DNA of 64,000 nucleotides from Leptotrichiaceae bacterium (GTDB lineage Bacteria > Fusobacteriota > Fusobacteriia > Fusobacteriales > Leptotrichiaceae), in assembly GCA_018060185.1 (NCBI GenBank), contig JAGOWQ010000002.1, positions 24,978 to 88,977 on the forward strand, written 5' to 3'. The position numbers and the translations under genes are program-made. The notes beneath the pieces were generated by a model. It was not told where the DNA came from, searched no databases, and was given only the letters and a program-made list of their open reading frames with translations. This document shows positions 26,860 to 35,800 of the stretch, piece by piece (position 1 is the first letter of the stretch; every line of letters begins with the position of its first letter).

Positions 26860-28281
26860 TTAATCTCCTATTCTTTCAACTTTGAAAGTATTTGTTGTTC
26901 CAGTTTCTGAAATTCCAGTCACTAATACTACTAAATCTCCAGCTTTTACATCTTCTTCATATTCTAAAGCAACTTGTCTTGCCTTTTCAAAGAAATCATC
27001 TGTTTTGTCTAATCCTGTAGCAACATAAGCTCTAACACCTCTAACAACTGATAATTGTCTTGCTGTTTGCGGATTATCAGTTAATGCTATTATAGGTACA
27101 GTTGGACCATATTTTCTTATCATTCTTGCAGCTCTTCCAGTTTTTGTCCAACAAACAATTAATTTCGCATCTAATAATTGAGAAGCTTCAACTGCTCCCA
27201 TAGATACTGCCTCAGTTATCGTTATATCTGATGTTGGTTTTTCTATTGTTTTAAACTTTTTGAACTCATCTGTTCTTTTAGAAATAGTAGCCATCATTTG
27301 TACTGATTCCACTGGATATTTACCTTTTGCAGATTCTCCAGACAACATTACTGCATCTGTACCGTCTAAAATTGCATTTGCAACATCTCCTGCTTCTGCT
27401 CTTGTAGGTCTTGGATTTCTTATCATTGAATCTAACATTTGAGTTGCAGTTACAACAGGTTTTCCTACTTTATTACATTTTCTTATCATCATTTTTTGCA
27501 TAAATGGAACTTCTTCTGCAGGAACTTCTACACCTAAATCTCCTCTAGCAACCATGATTGCATCACTTAATTCTAATATTTCATCAAAATTATCTATACC
27601 TTCTTGACTTTCTATTTTAGACATTATTTTAACATTGTGCCCACCATTTTCATCTAACACTCTTCTAACTTCTGCAACGTCTGAAGCCTTTCTTATAAAT
27701 GATGCTGCTACGAAGTCTACGTCTTGTTCACAACCAAATTTCAAATCTGATATATCTTTTTCAGAAAGTGCTGGTAATCCTACTGAAACTCCTGGTAGAT
27801 TAACTCCTTTAGTCCCACCTAATTCTCCAGTGTTTTTTATTAAACAAGTTATTTCATTACCATTTATTACTTCAACTTCAAGACCTATTAATCCATCGTC
27901 TAATAATATAGTATCTCCTGCTTTTAAATCATTTACTAATCCTGGGTAAGAAACCGCTATTTTATTTTTATTTCCAACAAAAGAATAATCAGTTGTAACA
28001 ATTATTTTATTACCAACTTCTAACAATACATCTTGGTCATTTTCAAGTTTTCCTGTTCTTATTTCAGGTCCTTTTGTATCTAATAATATAGCTATATTTT
28101 TACCAGTTTTTTTCATAACATTTCTAATTCTTGTTATTCTTGAACCATGTTCTTCGTAGTCCCCATGTGAGAAGTTAAGTCTCATTACATTCATTCCACT
28201 TTCAACTAAACTAGTTAACATTTCCTCGCTTTCAGATTTTGGTCCTATTGTACAAATAACTTTTGTCATTTTTATTCTCAT
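26860..28281 (-). CDS. pyk: Pyruvate kinase
   Basis: A 473-residue glycolytic enzyme converting phosphoenolpyruvate and ADP to pyruvate and ATP. It has the opening TKVICTIGPKSES, the MRLNFSHG motif, the metal and catalytic segments LDTKGPEIRTG and MSKIESQEGI, MVARGDLGVE, and TATQMLDSMI. The C-terminal regulatory domain (about 345-473) has CWTKTGRAARMI. The length is the short bacterial form without the extra PEP-utiliser domain. Start at 28281 has AGGAGG 7 bases upstream; the longer frame extending into pfkA is not credible. It follows pfkA by 43 bases, so the two control points of glycolysis form an operon. Confidence 0.98.
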   Translation of the reverse strand: MRIKMTKVICTIGPKSESEEMLTSLVESGMNVMRLNFSHGDYEEHGSRITRIRNVMKKTGKNIAILLDTKGPEIRTGKLENDQDVLLEVGNKIIVTTDYSFVGNKNKIAVSYPGLVNDLKAGDTILLDDGLIGLEVEVINGNEITCLIKNTGELGGTKGVNLPGVSVGLPALSEKDISDLKFGCEQDVDFVAASFIRKASDVAEVRRVLDENGGHNVKIMSKIESQEGIDNFDEILELSDAIMVARGDLGVEVPAEEVPFMQKMMIRKCNKVGKPVVTATQMLDSMIRNPRPTRAEAGDVANAILDGTDAVMLSGESAKGKYPVESVQMMATISKRTDEFKKFKTIEKPTSDITITEAVSMGAVEASQLLDAKLIVCWTKTGRAARMIRKYGPTVPIIALTDNPQTARQLSVVRGVRAYVATGLDKTDDFFEKARQVALEYEEDVKAGDLVVLVTGISETGTTNTFKVERIGD

Positions 28282-28324
28282 TTTTTTCCTCCTAAATTTT
28301 TTCTTAATTATTGTTCTATGTATA

Positions 28325-29287
28325 TTATAATGATAACATATTTGCAATTTTATAATCTTCTTCTGAAGTTTTATTATAATTTTCCCAAGCATATGATAGC
28401 GTGTGAGTAGTAACTTTCCCACTTTGCATTCCTACCATTAAACCTGCTTTTCCTTCAATTAATAATTCAACAGCCTTTATCCCTAATTTAGTTGCTAAAA
28501 TTCTATCAGACGCTGTTGGAGATCCACCCCTTTGAGTATGACCTAATATAGTTACTCTTATACTTGTATCTACTTTTTTAGATAATTCTTTTTCTATTTC
28601 TAAAACATTTCCTGCACCTTCTGCAACTACAATGATGTCATATAATTTACCTTGGCTTCTTCTCTTTTTTATAACTTCAGCTATATCTTCTATAGAAGAT
28701 TTTATTTCTGGGATCATTACTCCACTTGCTCCTCCTGCTATGGCTGAGTATAGCGCCAAATCTCCACAATTTCTTCCCATAACTTCAACTAAGTACGTTC
28801 TTTCATGTGAAATTGCCGTATCTTTTAATTTAGATATTGCATCTAATATTATATTTAAAGCTGTATCATAACCTATTGTATAGTCTGTTCCAGCTATATC
28901 ATTGTCTATTGTCCCTGGTATACCTATTGTTTTAATTCCATGCTCTTCATATAAATAATGAGCTCCGTGGAAAGAACCGTCTCCACCTATAACTACTAAT
29001 CCTTCTATCCCTCTTTTTTTCAAATTCTCTGCAGCTTTAGCTCTTATTTCTGGATTTTTAAATTCAGGTAATCTTGCTGATAATAATATTGTCCCACCTT
29101 GATCAGCAATTCCACTCACGTCTAGAGAACTCATATGAAATATTTGATCTTCTAACATTCCTTTATACCCTCTTTTTATTCCATACACTTCTATCCCCTT
29201 ACTTATAGCAGCTTTTGCTACTGCTCTCACTGCAGTATTCATACCTTGTGAGTCTCCTCCGCTTGTTAAGACTGCAATCTTTTTCAT
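28325..29287 (-). CDS. pfkA: ATP-dependent 6-phosphofructokinase
   Basis: A 320-residue PfkA. The N-terminal TSGGDSQGMN loop (residues 8-17; the usual form is GGDAPGMN) and IGGDGS (100-105) with Gly104 point to ATP rather than pyrophosphate as donor. The catalytic Asp128 lies in PGTIDNDI, and MGRNCGDLAL and GHTQRGGSPTASDR complete the sugar-phosphate site. Cytoplasmic; commits fructose-6-phosphate to glycolysis. It has its own promoter and leads the pfkA-pyk operon. Confidence 0.98.
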   Translation of the reverse strand: MKKIAVLTSGGDSQGMNTAVRAVAKAAISKGIEVYGIKRGYKGMLEDQIFHMSSLDVSGIADQGGTILLSARLPEFKNPEIRAKAAENLKKRGIEGLVVIGGDGSFHGAHYLYEEHGIKTIGIPGTIDNDIAGTDYTIGYDTALNIILDAISKLKDTAISHERTYLVEVMGRNCGDLALYSAIAGGASGVMIPEIKSSIEDIAEVIKKRRSQGKLYDIIVVAEGAGNVLEIEKELSKKVDTSIRVTILGHTQRGGSPTASDRILATKLGIKAVELLIEGKAGLMVGMQSGKVTTHTLSYAWENYNKTSEEDYKIANMLSL

Positions 29288-29333
29288 AGTATCTTTTCTC
29301 CTTCTTATAAAACCATTTTAATATTATTAAATA

Positions 29334-29362
29334 ATAATAGCATTTTTTTATTTTTTTTTCAA
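29334..29362 (-). promoter_or_regulatory. Promoter of pfkA-pyk
   Basis: On the minus strand TTGAAA and TATTAT are separated by 17 bases; the spacer is nearly all A and is preceded by further A tracts that may act as a UP element. Confidence 0.65.
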
Positions 29363-29399
29363 TGCTTATTTATTTTTTTTTTATTTTTTAATAAAAAAA

Positions 29400-29471
29400 T
29401 ATCCCAAAATAAAAATCCATTTCCGTTTAGTTATATTTCAATTATAAAATTGATTTTTATCTTTTGAGATA
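29400..29471 (-). terminator. Terminator after accA
   Basis: On the minus strand TATCTCAAAAGATAAAAATC pairs imperfectly with GATTTTTATTTTGGGATA across a long loop, then runs into TTTTTTT. One two-base bulge and one G-T pair. It begins 9 bases past the stop codon. Confidence 0.65.
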
Positions 29472-29479
29472 GTTTTATT

Positions 29480-30433
29480 TTAATCTAACATATCAAAAAA
29501 TTCACCCATATTTCTGAATTTTTCATATCTTCTTTTTAGTAATTCTTCTACTGTAAGTTTATCTATCTTTTTAAACTCTTTTAAAACATAAGATTTTACA
29601 TTTTTAGCTGTTTTTTCTATATCTCTATGTGCGCCCCCTAGAGGTTCTTCTATTATCCCGTCTATAACACCTAAACTTTTTAAATTTATTGCATCCATTT
29701 TTAAACTCTTAGCTGCCTCAGGAGCTTTAGTAGCATCGTTGAATAATATAGAAGCACAACCTTCTGGAGAAATTACTGAGTAAACACTATTTTCTAGCAT
29801 CAATACAGAATCTGCAACTCCTATTCCAAGTGCTCCTCCACTACCTCCTTCTCCGATTATAACTGACACAATTGGTACTTTCAATCCAAACATTTCAGAT
29901 AAATTTTTAGCTATAGCTTCTCCTTGTCCTTTTTCTTCTGCTTCGATTCCTGGGTAAGCTCCTGCCGTATCTATAAGTGTTAATATAGGTAATTTAAATC
30001 TTTCAGCCGTCCTCATAAGCCTTAACGCTTTCCTATATCCTTCAGGACTTGCCATTCCAAAATTTCTGTAAACATTAGAATCTATGTCCCTTCCCTTTTG
30101 ATGACCAATTATCATTATTTTATACCCGTCTACCGTGGCAAGTCCCCCTATTATTGCATGGTCATCTCTTGAAAGCCTATCTCCATGTAGCTCTATAAAA
30201 TCCTGTGTTAAAATTTCTATATAATCTAATGTATAAGGTCTTTTAGGGTTTCTTGAAATTTGAATTCTTGTCCATGAGTCCATTTCATTTTCAGAAAATT
30301 CAAAATATTTTTCTTCAAGATTCTTTTCTAATTCTTTTATTTGTTTAGAAAAATCTATTTTTTGATCTTCAGAAAAACGTTTTAATTCTTCTATTTTATT
30401 TTCTAATTCCTTTATCTCATCTCTTATATTCAT
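29480..30433 (-). CDS. accA: Acetyl-CoA carboxylase carboxyltransferase subunit alpha
   Basis: A 317-residue alpha subunit of the carboxyltransferase that makes malonyl-CoA for fatty acid synthesis. It has the N-terminal coiled-coil helix (1-45), IQISRNPKRPYTLDYIE, and the crotonase-fold oxyanion segments GGSGGALGIGVAD and ISPEGCASILF. Full length for the family. It lies 13 bases after accD, with which it forms an alpha2/beta2 complex. GGAGGAAAA precedes the ATG. The biotin carboxylase and carrier genes are not in this window. Confidence 0.97.
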   Translation of the reverse strand: MNIRDEIKELENKIEELKRFSEDQKIDFSKQIKELEKNLEEKYFEFSENEMDSWTRIQISRNPKRPYTLDYIEILTQDFIELHGDRLSRDDHAIIGGLATVDGYKIMIIGHQKGRDIDSNVYRNFGMASPEGYRKALRLMRTAERFKLPILTLIDTAGAYPGIEAEEKGQGEAIAKNLSEMFGLKVPIVSVIIGEGGSGGALGIGVADSVLMLENSVYSVISPEGCASILFNDATKAPEAAKSLKMDAINLKSLGVIDGIIEEPLGGAHRDIEKTAKNVKSYVLKEFKKIDKLTVEELLKRRYEKFRNMGEFFDMLD

Positions 30434-30446
30434 TTTTCCTCCAAAA

Positions 30447-31298
30447 TTATATTAATTTTTCTATTACACGATAAATTGTCGTTTTTAAATCTTTTCTCTC
30501 TGATATAATATCTACCATTCCATGTTCCAGTAAAAACTCTGCTCTTTGGAATCCTTTTGGAAGTTTTTGATTTACTGTTTGTTCAATAACTCTAGGTCCT
30601 GCAAATGCTATTAATGCATTAGGCTCTGTTATTATTACATCTCCAAGCATAGCAAAAGACGCCGTAACTCCTCCCGTAGTTGGATCTACAGGAACAGATA
30701 TAAATGGAACCCCTCCTTCATTTAATTTTTTTACTGCCCCTGAAGTTTTAGCCATTTGCATTAACGAAAGTATTCCTTCTTGCATTCTTGCTCCTCCTGA
30801 ACTAGCTACAATGATTACAGGCATTTTTCTTTCAAGACCTCTTTCAAGCGCTCTTGTTACCTTCTCTCCTACGACTGACCCCATACTTCCACCCATAAAA
30901 TTGAAATCCATTGCTGCTATAACCACTTCTATTCCATTTATTTTTCCTGTTCCGCTTATTATTCCATCAACCATTCTGCTATTTTCCCTTGCATTCTCTA
31001 ATTTTTCTTCATATCCAGGAAAATTCAAAAAATCCTTTGAATTTAACATTATGTCATCTTCAATAAATGTTCCTTCATCTATTAATAATTCTATTCTCTC
31101 AAAGGATGTTAATCTAAAATAATTTCCACATTTTGGACATACATTTAAATTATTTTTTAAATCTTCATTATATATAATTTCATTACATTTATTACATTTT
31201 TTCCATTTATTATCATCTACTATATCAACTGTTAATTTTGATTTAGACGTTATAACAGCATATTTATTTTTTGACTTCTTATTTAAAAATAATCCCAT
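30447..31298 (-). CDS. accD: Acetyl-CoA carboxylase carboxyltransferase subunit beta
   Basis: A 283-residue beta subunit. The N-terminal zinc ribbon is complete (Cys35, Cys38, Cys54, Cys57), followed by the crotonase fold with ASSGGARMQEGILSLMQMAK and DPTTGGVTASFAMLGD. Together with AccA it transfers the carboxyl group from biotin to acetyl-CoA. GAGGTG lies upstream of the ATG. First gene of accDA, behind a promoter overlain by a perfect 25-base dyad, which suggests feedback control of lipid synthesis. Confidence 0.97.
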   Translation of the reverse strand: MGLFLNKKSKNKYAVITSKSKLTVDIVDDNKWKKCNKCNEIIYNEDLKNNLNVCPKCGNYFRLTSFERIELLIDEGTFIEDDIMLNSKDFLNFPGYEEKLENARENSRMVDGIISGTGKINGIEVVIAAMDFNFMGGSMGSVVGEKVTRALERGLERKMPVIIVASSGGARMQEGILSLMQMAKTSGAVKKLNEGGVPFISVPVDPTTGGVTASFAMLGDVIITEPNALIAFAGPRVIEQTVNQKLPKGFQRAEFLLEHGMVDIISERKDLKTTIYRVIEKLI

Positions 31299-31353
31299 TT
31301 CTTCACCTCTTCAAAGATTTAATATAAAGTACCCATAATTAATTTCATTTCAG

Positions 31354-31378
31354 TAAATATTATACCATATAATATTTA
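31354..31378 (-). promoter_or_regulatory. accDA promoter covered by a perfect 11-3-11 dyad
   Basis: TAAATATTATA and TATAATATTTA flank CCA as a perfect inverted repeat. On the minus strand the centre reads TGGTATAAT, a full extended -10 element, at 31359-31367. The dyad therefore sits exactly on the promoter core. It is probably the operator of a fatty-acid or phospholipid regulator; part of the symmetry could be chance in such AT-rich DNA. Confidence 0.6.
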
Positions 31379-31466
31379 ACATATTTATAAATAACTTACG
31401 TTATCTTTAGAATTTTACAACCTTTTCCTTAGATTTTTATTTGATATTTTTATAAATAACTAAATT

Positions 31467-32339
31467 TTATTTGAAAATTTTATACTTTATGTTGAATTTA
31501 TAGCTATCAAAAGCAATTTCATAACAGCATAAATAAAATTTTTCTGAATTATCTTTTATTCCATATTTTTTATCCCCTATTATAGGATAACCTTCATTAG
31601 ATAACTGTACTCTTATTTGATGTTTTCTTCCTGTTATTAGATTTATATCTAATATTGTATGCTTTATATTTTGTAATTTTAAATTAATATTTTCTATTTT
31701 TCTAAAATTTGTTATTGCTTTTTTAGCTTTTTCACTTTTTGAATTTGAAATTTTAACTCCATTATCTGTTACTAATAAAAAATTTTCAATAGAAAATTCT
31801 TCTTTTTTTACTTCCCCATGGACTATAGCAATATATTTTTTACTAACTTGATTATCTTTTATTTTTTTTGAAATATATCTCAAATATTTTTTTGTTTTAC
31901 ATCCTATTACTAGACCAGATGTTTCAAAATCAATTCTATTAGCAAAATTTATATTCTCATTTTCAAATAATTTTTTATAAATTTCAGAAATACCATACTC
32001 ATGCCCTGTTCCCTTATGCATAGGTACTTTTTCTGGTTTATTTACTATAAAAAAATCTTCGTTTTCAAAAATTATTATTTTCTTATATTTATTAATATCA
32101 AAATTTATATTTTCTTGATCTTTTTTTTCTAAATCCACATTTAAATATTTTATTGTTATTATATCATTTAAAGAGAGTCTATAATTTTCTTTTATTTTTT
32201 TGCTATTTATTCTAACATCTCCATTTTTTAGTGCCTTAAAAATTCTACTTGAAGGTTCATTTTTACAAATTTTTTTCAAATACCTATCCATTCTCATATC
32301 TTCTACTTCACTATCAACAATATATTCAAATACTTCCAT
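31467..32339 (-). CDS. RluA/RluD family RNA pseudouridine synthase
   Basis: A 290-residue pseudouridine synthase. Residues 12-65 form an S4 RNA-binding domain (MRMDRYLKKICKNEPSSRIF). The catalytic domain has FFIVNKPEKVPMHKG, then the active-site Asp137 in NRIDFETSGLVI (the usual motif is HRLDxxTSG), and ITGRKHQIRVQL. It modifies uridines in rRNA or possibly tRNA; the exact site cannot be told. Start at 32339 chosen because GGGGAAAA precedes it; a TTG at 32363 overlapping rodA is unlikely. Last gene of the long operon that begins at mutS. No clear terminator follows. Confidence 0.9.
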   Translation of the reverse strand: MEVFEYIVDSEVEDMRMDRYLKKICKNEPSSRIFKALKNGDVRINSKKIKENYRLSLNDIITIKYLNVDLEKKDQENINFDINKYKKIIIFENEDFFIVNKPEKVPMHKGTGHEYGISEIYKKLFENENINFANRIDFETSGLVIGCKTKKYLRYISKKIKDNQVSKKYIAIVHGEVKKEEFSIENFLLVTDNGVKISNSKSEKAKKAITNFRKIENINLKLQNIKHTILDINLITGRKHQIRVQLSNEGYPIIGDKKYGIKDNSEKFYLCCYEIAFDSYKFNIKYKIFK

Positions 32340-32355
32340 TTTTCCCCATTTCTTA

Positions 32356-33462
32356 TTATTCAATAGTATTTATTTTAATACTTTCCACTAATCCTATCAT
32401 TATAAATGAAGATATAAAAGAACTTCCTCCATAGCTTAAAAATAATAAAGGTTTTCCTGTGACAGGAACTACTCCTATAGTCATTCCAATATTTACTATT
32501 ACATGCATAAAAAATACTCCACTTATCCCGTATAGAATAAGCTTACCAAAAGGATCATGGGTCACTCTACTTACTTTCATGATCTCAAAAATAAGTAAAA
32601 AATAGAGTATTATAATAGTTATTGATCCTAAAAATCCTGTTTCTTCTGATATTACTGAAAAAATAAAATCTGTTTGTGCTTCAGGTAAAAACTCCAGTCT
32701 ACTTTGACTTCCATTTAATATACCTTTTCCATAGAGCCCTCCAGCTCCTATGGATATTTTTGATTGGGTTACATGCCAACCACTTCCTCTTACATCTGTT
32801 TCTGGTTTTAAAAACGTCGTAACTCTTGTTCTTTGATAGTCATCTAAAACAAATCTGTAAATAGGATATGCTGATATAACAATTACTATAATAATTATCC
32901 ATATAGATTTCATATCGGCTCCGTATAAAAATATCATAGCAAAAAAAGCTGTCACTGTTATAAGTGTTGTTCCCAAATCAGGTTGAAATAAAATTAATAA
33001 TAATAGAGGAACTACTGGTAATATGCCTCCCATTATATCTTTTAAATTATTTATACCTCCTTTATACTTAGTAGTTATCCAATATGCAAGAATTATTATT
33101 ATTGCTATTTTTACAAATTCTGAAGGTTGTAATTGAAAACTTCCTATTTTTAACCATCTTTGTGCTCCTAATGTTCTTTTACCAGCAAAACGCACTAGTA
33201 ACAATAAAATTCCATTAAATATGTATATTTGTAACATATACTTTTTAAAATCCCTATAATCAAAAAATGAAATAATAGCGATAAGAAAAGTTCCTACTGT
33301 TATCCATACCAAATTTTGCATTACAAATCTTGAAGATCTTGTAGCACTGTAAACGAAAATCGTACTTATTGTCACCAACATATAAACATATACTAAAATC
33401 ATTTTGTTTGTTTTAATAATATTTGTTTTTATTATCTCTGATAATCTTTGGTTTTGAATCAT
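32356..33462 (-). CDS. rodA: Rod-shape SEDS peptidoglycan polymerase RodA
   Basis: A 368-residue SEDS-family membrane glycosyltransferase with about ten membrane helices. Conserved points seen are QRWLKIGSFQLQPSEFVKIA near residue 100, LLLLILFQPDLGTTLI near 155, GSQSRLEFLPEAQTDFIFSVISEETGF near 255, and GKPLLFLSYGGSS near the end. It polymerises lipid II glycan with a class B PBP during elongation; PBP2 is not in the window. It starts one base after the end of the M16 protease gene, with AAGGGAG inside that gene. FtsW is the alternative, but length and context favour RodA. Confidence 0.92.
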   Translation of the reverse strand: MIQNQRLSEIIKTNIIKTNKMILVYVYMLVTISTIFVYSATRSSRFVMQNLVWITVGTFLIAIISFFDYRDFKKYMLQIYIFNGILLLLVRFAGKRTLGAQRWLKIGSFQLQPSEFVKIAIIIILAYWITTKYKGGINNLKDIMGGILPVVPLLLLILFQPDLGTTLITVTAFFAMIFLYGADMKSIWIIIIVIVISAYPIYRFVLDDYQRTRVTTFLKPETDVRGSGWHVTQSKISIGAGGLYGKGILNGSQSRLEFLPEAQTDFIFSVISEETGFLGSITIIILYFLLIFEIMKVSRVTHDPFGKLILYGISGVFFMHVIVNIGMTIGVVPVTGKPLLFLSYGGSSFISSFIMIGLVESIKINTIE

Positions 33463-33463
33463 T

Positions 33464-34687
33464 TTATCTCCCTTTTATATTTCCTAATATAGTAATATTT
33501 GGTTCTAAAAATTCTTTATTTAAATAATTATTTATTTTTTCTAAATTTACAGCCTTTATTTCTTCCTTTAAATCTTCTATATTCAAAATTTTACCCTTCC
33601 TAGTAAAATAATTTCCTAGAATAGACATTCTAGAACGAGGATTTTCCATTGAAAAAGCAATTTTACTTAAATATTTATTTTTAGCTTTTTGTAATTCAAA
33701 TTTAGTTATACCTTTTTCTTTTAGCTTTTTAAACTCATTTAGTGTTATTTTAACTGCATCTTTATAATTTTCAATATTTGTACCTATATAAGTAGAAATT
33801 ACTCCGCCTTTATTATAATATTGATTATATGTATATACGGAATATGCCAACCCTTTTTTTTCTCTTATTTCTTGGAAGAGCCTTGAACTCATCGAACCAC
33901 CTATTACATTCGCTGCAATATCATTATAAATTCTATCTTTATTTCCGTATTCTTTTCCATTGTATGAAATACATATATTAACTTGACTTATATCTTTTTG
34001 ATATGACATTTCACCAGATTTAAAATTAAATATTTTATCGTCTATTAAATCTAATTTTTTTTCCTCTAATTTATTGAAATACTCATCAATTTTCTCTATA
34101 ATTTTTTCTTTGGAAAAATTTCCAGAAACAACTATTAAAATATTGTCTTTTATGTATTTTTCTTTATAATATTTTTTTACCATTTCCGAAGAAAAACTCT
34201 TTACACTTTCTTCTGTTCCTATTATTGGTTTCCCATATTGTCCTTCAATGCAATTTTTATAATTTAATTCAAATACTAAATCATCAGGAGTGTCTTTATA
34301 CATTTTTATTTCTTCTATTATTACATCTTTTTCTTTTTCTAATTCTTCGCTATCTATTACAGAGTTAGTAACAATATCAAATAATATATCTACAGATTCA
34401 TCTAAAAATTCTGTTAAAGCATTTATATAAAACACTGTTTCTTCCTTTGTTGTATGAGCATTTATACTAGCTCCTAAATAATCAATATCTTCAGATATTT
34501 TAAGATAATTTCTATTATGTGTCCCTTTAAATATCATATGTTCTAGTACATGAGAAATACCTTCTTCATTTTCTTTTTCATCTGAAGAACCAGTTTTTAC
34601 AAATACTCCAACAGAACATGTAGAAATATTTTCTAATTCATCTAAAATAACCTGTATTCCTGATTTTGTTTTTATTTTATTTATCAT
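33464..34687 (-). CDS. M16 family zinc peptidase
   Basis: A 407-residue metallopeptidase of the pitrilysin/insulinase class. The inverted zinc motif HVLEH (His46, Glu49, His50) is intact, and Glu126 is at the expected spacing as third ligand. A single two-domain half (processing-peptidase-like) is present, so activity probably needs a dimer. RLFQEIREKKGLAYSVYTY near residue 265 is the usual substrate-binding segment. No signal peptide is seen, so it is probably cytosolic. It lies in the long operon between lptG and rodA, as M16 genes do in several low-GC genomes. The substrate is unknown. Confidence 0.93.
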   Translation of the reverse strand: MINKIKTKSGIQVILDELENISTCSVGVFVKTGSSDEKENEEGISHVLEHMIFKGTHNRNYLKISEDIDYLGASINAHTTKEETVFYINALTEFLDESVDILFDIVTNSVIDSEELEKEKDVIIEEIKMYKDTPDDLVFELNYKNCIEGQYGKPIIGTEESVKSFSSEMVKKYYKEKYIKDNILIVVSGNFSKEKIIEKIDEYFNKLEEKKLDLIDDKIFNFKSGEMSYQKDISQVNICISYNGKEYGNKDRIYNDIAANVIGGSMSSRLFQEIREKKGLAYSVYTYNQYYNKGGVISTYIGTNIENYKDAVKITLNEFKKLKEKGITKFELQKAKNKYLSKIAFSMENPRSRMSILGNYFTRKGKILNIEDLKEEIKAVNLEKINNYLNKEFLEPNITILGNIKGR

Positions 34688-34719
34688 TATTTTCCTCTTT
34701 CATATAATATAATTTTATT

Positions 34720-35796
34720 TTAATATTCTGAATCTCTAAATAATTTTAATCCTATAATAAAGTACATTATCAATGGTAAAAAACACGCTATATAAATTGG
34801 AATAGTTCCTGAAGCTGCCACTGTTTTCAAAATTGTACTAAATCCGTAATATGAATAACCTATTAAAACTGATAATCCTATATTTACAGCTGCTCCTCCC
34901 CTAACGTACCTACTTCCTAGTGATAATCCAATAAAACTCATTACAAAAGCTGCAAATGCAAAAGAAATTCTATAATAAAAATCAATTAATAAATCTACAG
35001 AATCAGCTCCTACTCTACTAAAATAAACTATTTTTTCTCTTAATTCTGGCATAGTCAAGTTTTTTGAAACTACTGGATCAGCCAAAATATCATCTATAGA
35101 AGCATTAAATTTAAAACTATTATCATTTATTTCAGTAGTTAAGTTTGTTTTTGAATCATATTCTTTAAGATTTTTAAAACTCCATTCATTTGTTTGTTTA
35201 TTTAATAAAGCATTTGTTGCAGTGAAAATTTTATTTATATTTTCAAAATTATTATCCATATAAAGAATTTGAATTTCTTCCATTATTCCTTTCTTTTTAT
35301 TGACATAACCACTGTAAAGAATTCTAGTTTTATCTAATTTTACCAATACAAAATTCTTTTCTTCCTTTACAGGTTCAGTTTCATCTATTTTTTCTGTCTT
35401 CATCATATATTTTTTAGTATTATATTTTCCAAGTAAATCATAATTTACATAAAGTACTGTCAAACTTACTAAAAAAGAAAAAATTATTGGAAAAAGGGAA
35501 ACTCTTAAAAAACTTACTCCACTTGTTTTCATAGCGGATATTTCGAGTTGTTTTGCCATTTTACTTATGCATAATAAACTCCCTAATAAAATTCCTAGAG
35601 GTGCAGTATTTGTTACAATTTCAGGAATTCCATAGCCCAAATATTGCATTCCTTCAAGAAAATTTAATTTTCCATCTATTATCCACCCTGTCAACTTAAC
35701 ACTTTCTGCCAATAAAAATATTAAAAAAAACATTGCCATTCCAAGAAAAAAACTTTTTATATAATTTACTATTATATATCTATCTAATTTATTCAT
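34720..35796 (-). CDS. lptG: LPS export permease, YjgP/YjgQ family (LptG)
   Basis: A 358-residue inner-membrane permease of the LptF/LptG family. It has membrane helices near both ends (about 15-35, 55-80, 95-115 and three in residues 270-355) around a periplasmic beta-jellyroll region (about 120-265). It starts MNKLDRYIIVNYIKSF, the usual amphipathic start. With LptF and LptB it extracts LPS and pushes it along the LptC/LptA bridge. It follows its paralogue by 4 bases. The F/G assignment follows gene order only. Confidence 0.88.
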   Translation of the reverse strand: MNKLDRYIIVNYIKSFFLGMAMFFLIFLLAESVKLTGWIIDGKLNFLEGMQYLGYGIPEIVTNTAPLGILLGSLLCISKMAKQLEISAMKTSGVSFLRVSLFPIIFSFLVSLTVLYVNYDLLGKYNTKKYMMKTEKIDETEPVKEEKNFVLVKLDKTRILYSGYVNKKKGIMEEIQILYMDNNFENINKIFTATNALLNKQTNEWSFKNLKEYDSKTNLTTEINDNSFKFNASIDDILADPVVSKNLTMPELREKIVYFSRVGADSVDLLIDFYYRISFAFAAFVMSFIGLSLGSRYVRGGAAVNIGLSVLIGYSYYGFSTILKTVAASGTIPIYIACFLPLIMYFIIGLKLFRDSEY

Positions 35797-35800
35797 TTAA

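Noticed and set aside
31384..31461. Two direct copies of TTTATAAATAACT between accD and the RluD-like gene
   Set aside because: Thirteen AT-rich bases repeated once in a spacer of this composition is likely chance; no mobile element or attachment-site context is present.
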